This document shows, piece by piece, positions 55,798-64,000 of a stretch of 64,000 bases of DNA. The notes under the pieces were generated by a model. It did not search any database. It was given only the letters and a program-made list of their open reading frames with translations, and had not been told where the DNA came from. The position numbers were made by a program, and so were the translations under genes. Source of the DNA: Bathynomus jamesi (lineage: Eukaryota > Arthropoda > Malacostraca > Isopoda > Cirolanidae); contig JAJOZX010009455.1 in assembly GCA_023014485.1 (NCBI GenBank), positions 1 to 64,000 on the forward strand, written 5' to 3'. Position 1 is the stretch's first letter. Each line of letters opens with the position of its first letter.

Positions 55798-55947
55798 TGA
55801 TGAATAAAACCACGAAGGGAAAAGAAACACAAAGTGGTGCTCAAGCGCTTTCGTCTAATGACATCCTCAGGAACACTGAGGATGTCATTAGACGAAAGCG
55901 CTTGAGCACCACTTTGTGTTTCTTTTCCTTCGTGGTTTTATTCATCA
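55798..55947. repeat. Palindrome B (TCAAGCGCTTTCGTCTAATG) bounded by (TA)n
   Basis: A 150-bp near-perfect inverted repeat around CCTCAGGAACACTGAGG. Its outer edge continues into the CACGTG...TTTCGTGAAAT motif also found at 27742. Shares GCGCTTTCGT with palindrome A but little else. Confidence 0.85.
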
Positions 55948-56039
55948 TAAATATTTTTCACGTGTCACTTTCGTGAAATAATTTTCATATATATATATAT
56001 ATATATATAATTATATATATATCGATTTTTGGTTAGTTA

Positions 56040-56380
56040 TAAATATTATATTCGATAATATCATTTTGTAATTATAATTTTTTTACATACTCTCCTTTTT
56101 TTTTGGACGAGTTTTCGCCACACATCTGTGTGTTACCAGGATGCGGGACGGGGACCCAATTCGTCTTGCATCCCACCAACCACTTTCCCCAACCACCACC
56201 CTTTGGAAAGTAGTGTGCTCATGACATTGTCATGTATTGTAGCATGAACAGTTAATTATACAAATACGCAAGAGACATTGCCAGTTACATTAAAGATCAA
56301 ATGAAGGCTGCGCAAGTTTCAGTATTTGAAATGAATTAGGGGCAAATTGTGCTTAAAAAATAGCAATTTAGTAAATAGTA
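56040..56380. other. Spacer, no gene seen
   Basis: AT-rich with one GC-rich patch near 56135-56210; no recognised family. Confidence 0.35.
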
Positions 56381-56383
56381 CAC

Positions 56384-56461
56384 ATCCGCAGCATCCGCAT
56401 CCCGCAGGTTTGGATGCGGATGCAGATGTGGATGTTGATTTTCATGCGGAAGCGGATGTGA
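56384..56461. repeat. Short inverted hexamer repeat (GATGCG)n
   Basis: Repeats of CATCCG on the left and GATGCGG/GATGTG on the right form a 78-bp imperfect palindrome. It may be a very small hAT-type MITE or a minisatellite. Confidence 0.45.
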
Positions 56462-56485
56462 CATACATCACTAATATATATATAT

Positions 56486-56488
<3 letters not shown>

Positions 56489-56530
<42 letters not shown>
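56489..56530. repeat. (GA)n microsatellite
   Basis: About 20 AG units. Confidence 0.95.
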
Positions 56531-56536
<6 letters not shown>

Positions 56537-56849
56537 GACCTCAATTATGAAATGGATATTGAGTGTATCTAATTTTACAATATTGAGGGCGATTAAATTA
56601 ATTTAAAGAAAATCATTATCAAAGAATAACTTTAATATATGAGTTTCCTGCGAATGGTTGATGAAATCACGAATTCGAAAGCAGTCAAACTTTCTTCAAT
56701 AAAAGCCTTTGATGCTTGAAAGAAGCACGTAAAAGAATGACATTTAAAAGGTATTACATTTATGTTTGAATTAAATAAGTTATTCGTTTCCTTTGTAATG
56801 ATAATGATAATAATAATTGGGGGGGGGGTATTTAACTACCATCGTAACA

Positions 56850-57005
56850 GCAATGGTTATATGGTGTGATATTCGAGCCACTGGTCGCTACATCATCTTA
56901 ACGCAAAGGGCACTCAACTCACCCGTACCAATACTGATCACTCTCAACGTCGCTTAACCTAGCTGATCTAACGGGAAGTGGTGGTGTTGCAATGTGGCCA
57001 CGATG
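56850..57005 (-). mobile_element. 5S-rRNA-derived SINE, copy 1
   Basis: On the minus strand 56978-56903 reads GATCAGCTAGGTTAAGCGACG, then GTGATCAGTATTGG and ACGGGTGAGTTGAGTGCC. These align in order with the internal promoter half of eukaryotic 5S rRNA (GTTAAGCAACGTC...GGTTAGTACTTGGATGGGTGACCGCCTGGG). A non-5S body with GTGGCTCGAATATCAC follows. Comparison with 5S is from memory. Confidence 0.6.
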
Positions 57006-57050
57006 CAGCCCTCTTACAGTAATAATAAACTAACCTATAAATTCATCATA

Positions 57051-57391
57051 CAGGGTGTTTATAAAGTCCCTATCTATTTCAGTGAAAACGTAGCAAAAAG
57101 GGTAAAATTCAATAACAGTATAATAGAAGACATACATTTAATGAATACTTAAGCATATGATTCTACATGAGCACCATCAGTATCTCTACAGAGTTGGAAT
57201 CTGTCAGCAGCATTGCGGAACACATTTTGGAGCATGACGGGGGTTATTTTTGTAATACTCTCATTAAAAGTATAAAATTAAACGTTAACGTCAACATTGC
57301 GTAAACCTCTGTGGATGTGATGTATATCTTGCGTAATGTGTTCTTTCTGAATAAAGAGTGTTTATTTTGAGGACTTCTGAGACACCCTGTA
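57051..57391 (-). mobile_element. mariner-type MITE
   Basis: CAGGGTGTTTATAAAG at left and ACACCCTG at right, TA on both sides. Minus-strand sequence at 57245-57150 reads VMLQNVFRNAADRFQLCRDT, the tail of the same transposase type as 7533-8413. Mostly deleted. Confidence 0.7.
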
Positions 57392-57849
57392 TATTTAAAA
57401 TTCATTTTTAATGATTTTGCTATAAATATTCTGCAAAGTCATAAATAAATGCAATAGAAGGTAATACTATATTCACCTTTTCTTTTAAATTCACATAGAT
57501 CGATGGGCGAGCATAATGGGACAAAGCGCGCCTTTAGAAAGAACATCGTCTGTAGAAAAAAATGAAAATCTATATGCGCAATATTTTTTCTCCTTCAAAA
57601 CTGATAGTGTCTAACAGGGCCTATGAAATATGACCTTCTGTTCGAAGTTAATATGAATATAATTGTTATTATTATTATTATTATTTGATACAAGTATGGT
57701 AATGAAGTTTACTATTCCTTCAGACCTTAAAGAATGTGTGGTGCTTCTTTCTATTGATCCACGCTATGCTTTAGTTCTCATTCCTTTTGTGGTTACGTCC
57801 ACCAAAATATTGATAAGTCCTCAAGATCCAGTTTGTTTGATGGGGTTGT

Positions 57850-58300
57850 CTTACCTCCTCCTCAACATCTAAGGTTATATGATGGAGGGACCTACACAGG
57901 CACGTAACAAGGATCGGAGTACAGGAGTGGCAAGGAAGGGAACAGGGGGAGGGGCCGATCACTAATTAGGTCAGACACACTATAATAATAATAATAATAA
58001 TAATATTTGTTTTCAACAATCTGCACATAAATAAATTAATATTGATACCGTTCGTGCGTTGGGGGGGGGGGGGGGGGGGGGGCTAAAAATGCCAGGGGTG
58101 GCGAAGCCCACTCTCGCCCACCCCCCTAGTTGCCGTCCTGGATCTACAGCTTTACGTGGAATCCGAACCACTGGACGCGGAGGAAGGTCTTCCATCCAGT
58201 TACTACCCAGACTCATTGTCGCTTAACTTCGCTGATCGACGGGAAATGTGTTGCGACAATGATCACGACCAACATAACCTTCTCGAGACCCATTTCAGTG
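57850..58300 (-). mobile_element. 5S-rRNA-derived SINE, copy 2, split by an hAT MITE
   Basis: Minus strand 58245-58187 reads CGATCAGCGAAGTTAAGCGAC then GGGTAGTAACTGGATGG, an even closer match to 5S rRNA than copy 1. It continues CCAGTGGTTCGGATTCCACG TAAAGC, is interrupted by 57897-58140, and resumes TGTAGGTCCCTCC. The body segment also occurs in the LINE 3' region at 48325-48362. Confidence 0.6.
57897..58140. mobile_element. hAT-type MITE in the SINE
   Basis: Ends CAGGCACGTAAC and TAGTTGCCGTCCTG. Flanks GACCTACA (57889-57896) and GATCTACA (58141-58148) are an 8-bp TSD with one change. Contains a poly-G run at 58061-58082. Confidence 0.7.
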
Positions 58301-58344
58301 GGCTAACGGCATCTTACACACGTGAAGTCGAGAAGTTATTGAGA

Positions 58345-58430
58345 ACTAAATTAGGTTAGGTTAGGTTAATATATGATAGGTTAGGTTGAGCTTAGGTCAT
58401 ACTAAATTAGGTGAAGTTAGGTTGTTAATT
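58345..58430. repeat. TTAGG-like tract
   Basis: Several GGTTA repeats (TTAGGTTAGGTTAGGTTAAT) within 80 bp. Interstitial telomere-type motif, not in a clear palindrome here. Confidence 0.7.
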
Positions 58431-60625
58431 TTTTAGAATATCCATATTATATCCGTTGACCAAGTGGGTATAGAGCCACACTTCAGGCATCCCGTTTTCT
58501 TTTCATACTCTTATGAAAGCCAGCAATGGGGAGACTATTAATTATCTAAACTATTAATTAATCGAGGCTCTTTGACAACCCTCCGTTGCGCGTTGGTTCG
58601 GGATCATCGAGCAGGGATTAATTCCTCCCTGATCGGGACCCATCGGTTAAGGATCACTGGGCTATAATGGGTCATTTTACATTGTTTAAAGAATTTAGGC
58701 AAATAAATATTACTGTCTTATACTTGGCATAGTATAAGTATTAAGCTGTTTTAAACCTCGCAAAATTTAAACAGTCTTAGATTGAACCAAAGTAAACGTG
58801 CTCTACTTGTCAGAGTACTACTGTCCAAAGAGGGATCGAGCCTCGCCTCTGAAGTTTAATAACTTCAGCAACTTTATGCAAACATGGTTCAAATTTTATT
58901 TCGCTGGAAACGTAAAAAAACAAAAGACGATCGAATTAAAACATAAACTTTATACTGGTGTTTAAATGTCAAATAACGAAAAATTTTTGCTATGAACCTT
59001 ATAAAAGTATTCTTTCTTGTGGAATAAGCCTAGCTGGAATCCTTTTATGACATTTCAATACTTTGTCACTCATGGTTCTGCTTTGCTTACAAACAAAGAT
59101 ATTGCAAGAAACTATGCAGATTTTTCACTTTCATTTTGTTTGTTGAATCACATGCGAAGTTATATCAATCTGAAGTAGGCTTGCCTTGCTTTGCTAAGTA
59201 TAGTAGAAGGTTTCTACAGATGACCATTCAGAATATTGACTTATGATGTAATGGTCTTAACTTCGTTATATACTGTTGCGATGTCCAGAAGATGACGCCT
59301 TTATTGTTTATATATATATATATATATAAAGTCGAATTTTGTTGCCTTTTATACTGTGCTAAATACACAATTTTCAGTAGTTTGCCTAAAATTCAGTTAC
59401 ACAAACGACAAAAATGTCTAGAAAACTTTATATTTATTATTAATTTCATTGCCAAAATTTTTCTTTGTTGCGGACTGATATCAACTGTGGAAGAAAGAAA
59501 GGTCACCACTATATTGATGCCTTTTATCGATTCACTGTGACGTCATTATTATCATTATAGTTATCGTTCTTTCACAAAGTATTTCCCGTATTGGAATAAT
59601 AATCCTTTGAACGTGGCGAATTCAATGGAGCCTCATTTACGTGGAGTTTGCATTAAATAAGGCATTCATACCTAGTCGAATTATTATTATTGCGCATTAA
59701 ACAAAGGAGTAAACAGGCTACAGCGAGCATTTAAAAAATTCCTTCATTTGTTTGCAAAGTCATGCAAATTTTGTGTGAACTGACAACAAATATTTTTTCT
59801 TTAAATTTCGTTCAGTAAATATTTCAAATTATTGAGCGTTATTATATTTGCATTAAAAGTGAAAACAAATATATGAAAAAATGAAAACAAATATATGAGA
59901 AATGACATCTCGGAACCTCATCATCGAACGAAATAAGTGTTGAAGGACGATATTTTTAAATATCGTTAATTTAATGGAACTTATTGCATTCATTCTTATT
60001 AACTTAATCTTTTCTTTTCGATACAAAGACAAACTACATCATGTTGCAAACTTTATATATATGGACAACCTGCTCACTCTCTATATAGTATATATATGGA
60101 CAACCTGCTCACTCTCTATATAGGATCTGTCTCAAATGATTTTCGGTCAACAAAATTTAATGAAATTGATGTTGAGCTAAATAAAGAAGCCAATAAAATC
60201 CTTTATTCTTCTTCATGAAGGAAGTATTCCGAAATGAAGTCACGTGTAAGATGTTCATAAAAGAATGAAATTAAGCATGATAAATTCACAAGTTCGTAAA
60301 AGAATAAAAAGAAGAATAATTTAAATGACACTTTGAATTCTCAAAACAACTGCTTTTTCCTATTGAATTTAGTCGTTACGAATCGCCTGTTTATAATAAC
60401 TGAATGTCATTATAAATACATTCTTGTTGTCACGTGTTTTGTTGTTCTTTAACTGAAAATTACGTAGGTTTCTCATTTCATTAGGCGTAATGATTTTTCT
60501 GTTGTTAAATCATGTTAACCCATGTTAATTCTCGAATGCTGTTCATTGTTAACCTTCTCAATAACGTTGACATTATATATGTGTCATTCTTTGCGAGTGA
60601 AATAAAAATACATTCAGGAAATTCG
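58431..60625. other. Long AT-rich spacer, no gene seen
   Basis: A (TA)n run at 59308-59329 and a 44-bp direct repeat (atatatggacaacctgctca...) at about 60056-60123 are the only structures noted. The plus-strand frame 59292-59540 lacks any motif. Confidence 0.4.
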
Positions 60626-60633
60626 TAAAAGGG

Positions 60634-60762
60634 TGTAAAAATCAATGAGGAGGGTCAGAAACTGGTACAGCGCTCAGGCCAGACGAACGTTGTCCATTGC
60701 GCTAACTCCTCCCATACTTTGCTTGTAGAGAAACGGTGATACCCAGTGAGTTACAGGTGCTG
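60634..60762 (-). mobile_element. tRNA-type SINE, second copy
   Basis: GTAAAAATCAATGAGGAGGG and a segment with GTTAGCGCAATGG (minus) correspond in order to 41490-41570. CTGTAACTCACTGGGTATCA corresponds to the A-box half of 41660-41690. No (TAA)n tract between the halves. Confidence 0.5.
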
Positions 60763-61722
60763 GCGTAAAACGGGTATGCGTGCTTTTCATTTTATGATAT
60801 TTGTCGTACCGTTCGATAACCAAACAGGCATCACGAATATCGTCTTGAAATAGTTATCGCGGCCTCATACCACTGATATCGGGCTCGAGACCGGTCTCGA
60901 GACCTTTTCTTTGATCTCGATCTCGTTCTCGGGTGCTTAGATCTCGGTCTCTGTCTCGGCCATGGTGGTGGTGGTGTGTGTCGACTACATCACTCCCTCA
61001 TACAGATCTGATATACAAAGATATAAAGAATGTTATTATTATAATATTGACATTAATATTAATTTATGTGACTCGCACAATTGCATAAACAAATGAGACT
61101 TTCTAGAAAATAATGTGTTTCATGTCGGTTCAAACTAGTTTCATCATCCTCATTCAGGTTCATCTTTCAATATGAGCAATGTTGACGTTGCGTTTGTTGA
61201 CGGCCTAGTCGTTTATCCTTCACACTAACGCCAGAGAGGTCATATGACGGATGAGACCTACATATTAATGCGGCGTCCGAATATTAAAAAGCTTTATAGA
61301 ATCTTCGCTTGAAGAAATCCATAATAAAAACTTTTGCTCGCTTGACTGAATACTGCTTTTCCTGCTTTTGAGACCTATACTACTACCTCGGTAATTAATG
61401 GGCTTTTTGGGAACTTCATTACCGATCAAGCCTCAACGTCTAATACATTATATCCTACTCGAGGGCTTTGTAAACAAGGATGACTTTCATTTACATAATA
61501 TTTATTTGCTAAATCCTAAACAACAACTAATGAGTAAGGCTTCAACTAATTGCTAATTTAGTTGCCTGAGAGAACGCTAAGCGAAGGAGGTGACTCATAC
61601 TTACATAATTTCAAATCAGGTAAAAGAACATACGTATACGTATTACTGTTTTCCAAACACGGAATGATAATGTTTGTTTGAGGTGTTCGGCGCCTCTCGC
61701 TTCTAAAGACGCAAGGGGGTAT
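60763..61722. other. Spacer, no gene seen
   Basis: Contains a GAGACC/GGTCTC-rich patch at 60880-60960; otherwise nothing recognised. Confidence 0.4.
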
Positions 61723-61730
61723 ATAGTACA

Positions 61731-62270
61731 CAGAAGCTGGGCAATAAATACATTGAATGTATTTAAATACTAAATACTAAATACATGGGAGAATGTATTT
61801 AAATACTAAATACTAAATACATTTTACGAATGTATTTAGATACTAAAATACAAAAATACATCAATTGTATTTAAATACATTTGTAAATACATTTTAAATA
61901 CATACAAATTTAACATATGCATTCACTAATCACTAAGCCATGACACGCACACGATAAAGAAATCAACCGCTTTCGACTAAGAGTGGCACACAACGGATTG
62001 AAACTGACACGTTGAAACATGAACCATGCTGTACTACACTGTCGACGCGTCGTCGTACTGTGCTAGTACAGAACGTGTATTAAACCAGTAAAAAGTATTT
62101 ACATTTTATATTTTGAGTATTTAAATACATTGTATTTAAATACTCATTAAAGTATTTAAATACTGTATTTAAATACATGAAAAACAATGTATTTATAAAT
62201 ACAGTTCTAAATACACAAATGTTTTAAATACGTATTTAAATACAAATGTATTTAAATACTGCCAGCTCTG
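61731..62270. mobile_element. hAT element copy 2, 540 bp, perfect 8-bp TSD
   Basis: CAGAAGCTGGGCAATAAATAC at left and GTATTTAAATACTGCCAGC then TCTG at right. Flanks are identical ATAGTACA (61723-61730 and 62271-62278). Ends match 48799-49733; the transposase fragment is absent. Confidence 0.9.
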
Positions 62271-62384
62271 ATAGTACATATAACCTTTGATTGGTCTCTC
62301 TCTCTCTCTAACAGTTTTTTCGTTATATGAAAATTGTTCCATGATTAGGCCCGTAAAAGGGCCTACACAATAGTTCCTTTTACT

Positions 62385-62520
62385 ACATGAACCAAACTTG
62401 GGTCGCTACATTATCTGAACGCAGGGAACGGTCACCCATCGAACAAATGAATAGACTGAACGCCGCTTAACCTCGCAAATAAACGGGAAGCGCACTGCGA
62501 CGTGGGCAGAAAAGAAGGAA
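62385..62520 (-). mobile_element. 5S-rRNA-derived SINE, copy 3
   Basis: Minus strand 62490-62421 reads GCGAGGTTAAGCGGCGTTCAG, then TTCGATGGGTGACCGTTCCC. GATGGGTGACCG (62429-62440) is identical to the box C region of 5S rRNA. The body (TGTAGCGACC) follows as in copy 1. Confidence 0.65.
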
Positions 62521-63052
62521 ATGAAATGTTGCACTAACTGGAAGGGGGTTTCTTTCTTACTAACTTTAAACATTATGATGGAATACATTGGGACCAAAAG
62601 GTACAATTAATGTCGGGCGAACGTGTGACATTTTACGTTTCATCATTTTACGTCACTAACCTTTTCTTTTATTTTTTTTAATGCAGGAAGGAGGGGCCAA
62701 GGGCGAACGCCCGTAAAAATGCCATCCCTCGCCCCTTCCCCCGCTGTTACCCGAATCGCACTAAAAAAATTTAGCTGTAACATATATGAAAATCACTTTC
62801 ATTAATAGGTTATAGTTACTTTATGGCATCTAGAATAAATGTTCACGGAAAAGTAGCTCGTATACAGTGGCACTCATAAGTATTCGTACAGAGAATATTT
62901 TACTTCAGTTATATTCGTCCTTATCTTTTGTACCTTGCACACGATAGTTACGAAAAGCTTACCTTAATTTGGAAAAAAATAATAATAAATAAAAAAAAAA
63001 TTAATTAAACTCCCAATATATATTTTGTGAAACATCAAAGAATTGAGGAAAA
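62521..63052. other. Spacer, no gene seen
   Basis: No recognised family. Confidence 0.35.
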
Positions 63053-63054
63053 TA

Positions 63055-63631
63055 CAGGATGTACACAAAATTATCTTTACAAGTTCTTCTCAAATAAAAA
63101 GTATTAGGGAACGAGGTACATATACCGTTTTCACGCCATCTGTGAGAGAAAGTAATAAAGTTTTACGTAATAGTTGTCAGAGGTCAGATTATTGTACAGG
63201 GTGTACACAAATTACGAAATTGGTACGAAATTTCATGCCTTAACATGCATTTCCCAAATCGGTGGATTGGCCGTGGGGGCCCATCTCTTCACCGGCCAGA
63301 TCGCCAGACATAACACCCTGTGACTTTTTTCTGTGGTGTTATGTAAAAAACTGCGTGTACACAACTTCAGTTGCCAACATCGACTATTTAAAGACCAGAA
63401 TTGCTGCTGCTGTGCGAGAGTGACGTTGAAATGTTGCAGCGTACATGGATGTAGAGATATAATACCGTTTGGACGTCTTACGTGTGACAAATGGTGCCCA
63501 TATTGACTGTGTTTGAGGTTATGTGAAACTTTATTACTTCCTCTCACAGATGGCGCAAAAACGGTATGTGTACTCATATCCTAATATTTTTATTTGAGAG
63601 AGAAGTTGTAAAGATAATTGGGTACACCCTG
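63055..63631 (+). mobile_element. mariner-type MITE with ~118-bp terminal repeats
   Basis: Left arm CAGGATGTACACAAAATTAT and right arm (CAGGGTGTACCCAATTATCT in inverse) match over about 118 bp, including GCCATCTGTGAGAG. TA flanks both ends. It retains a transposase C terminus. Confidence 0.85.
63240..63512 (+). pseudogene. mariner-type transposase C-terminal fragment
   Basis: HFPNRWIGRGGPISSPARSP, then DITPCDFFLWCYVKNCVYTT (third catalytic Asp) and, after stops near 63421-63430, YRLDVLRVTNGAHIDCV. Same family as the tail at 45744-46315. Confidence 0.8.
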
Positions 63632-64000
63632 TATAAAAAAGTTAAAATGCAAAAGTTTTCGTGCAAAATTATTATATATATGTATATAGTTGTACAGCAG
63701 GACAAAAAAATATTGAAGTAAGTAGATTTTGTCCGAAACATTCATCCAAATACCTCTTGTCCGAACACATCCAACTCAGTGTTTTTTCCACGAATTGAAA
63801 TTAGAGAGGGTGTGGGTCGAGGGGGTGAGACCGTGAGGGCGAAGGTGGAACGTGTATGGCACCATAGTTAAAACTGAAAAATGTTTCACGACCATTTTAT
63901 TAGATTTAACTCATGTTTTAAAATCATCACACGAATTAAAGTTGGTTATTGAGGTCTTCTATGAAGCATCATTACAGCTACATCCTTCTTGTAATTTTGT
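63632..64000. other. Spacer, possible start of a Tc1-like end at 63693
   Basis: TACAGCAGGACAAAAAAATA near 63692 looks like a Tc1/mariner terminus, but its partner would lie beyond the window. Confidence 0.3.

Noticed and set aside
55860..55900. Hammerhead-ribozyme-like core (CTGAGGA ... GTC-ATTA-GAC-GAAA) in palindrome B
   Set aside because: CUGANGA and GAAA are present around a small hairpin, but stem I does not form, no UH cleavage site lies at the required place, and the similarity falls inside a larger palindrome that explains the pairing.
56347..56538. Acidic repeat protein (DADADVDVD)
   Set aside because: Translation of a GATGCG hexamer repeat followed by a GA microsatellite.

Overview
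The window is animal, very probably arthropod and most likely crustacean, nuclear DNA. The evidence is indirect: no operons or host genes, AT-rich spacers, abundant (TA)n, (TTA)n and (CA)n microsatellites, short tracts of the arthropod telomere motif TTAGG/CCTAA, and a dense load of mariner/Tc1, pogo/Tigger-like, hAT, LINE, gypsy and copia elements. The copia element resembles lineages known from aquatic animals (GalEa type), which fits a decapod. I found no convincing single-copy host gene, rRNA gene, intact tRNA gene or CRISPR array. Every coding stretch I recognise belongs to a transposable element, and nearly all are broken.

Layout. 0-12 kb: Tc1, Tigger-like and hAT remnants, including an hAT element at 6766-8572 (perfect 8-bp TSD) with a fold-back mariner inside it. 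A 75-bp array of heat-shock-element units sits just upstream of a TATA box at 11.8-11.9 kb. 12.4-20.5 kb: a four-level nest in which a Tigger-like MITE contains a second Tigger-like element, which contains a copia LTR retrotransposon (TSD CACCT, minus strand), whose left LTR contains a 5'-truncated LINE. 20.7-22.2 kb: two long palindromes carrying TTAGG tracts. 22.9-24.5 kb: a CR1-like LINE. 24.7-27.7 kb: hAT-type MITEs and another TTAGG palindrome. 27.85-35.0 kb: a gypsy LTR retrotransposon, with a mariner in its left LTR, an hAT-type element in pol and a foldback-like element with inverted tandem arrays in its right LTR. 35-41 kb: small MITEs, TTAGG palindromes, a mariner fold-back and an hAT pseudogene. 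41.5-44.1 kb: a tRNA-type SINE followed by a LINE. 44.1-48.2 kb: palindromes and two mirrored arrays, one of a tRNA-derived unit and one of a ~457-bp unit, all bounded by (TA)n. 48.2-50.3 kb: a CR1-like LINE interrupted by an hAT element (perfect 8-bp TSD). 50.3-54.6 kb: a mariner-type element interrupted by an RTE-type LINE (18-bp TSD). 54.6-64 kb: more palindromes, mariner MITEs, three copies of an apparently 5S-rRNA-derived SINE, a second copy of the hAT family and long unannotated AT-rich spacer.

The elements do not form a pathway. The relation between them is nesting, which gives a relative order of insertion. The most unusual signals are the heat-shock promoter with no gene behind it, the 5S-like SINEs, the family of palindromes carrying TTAGG motifs, and the mirrored arrays embedded in (TA)n. 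All assignments are by eye from sequence motifs; none was checked against a database.
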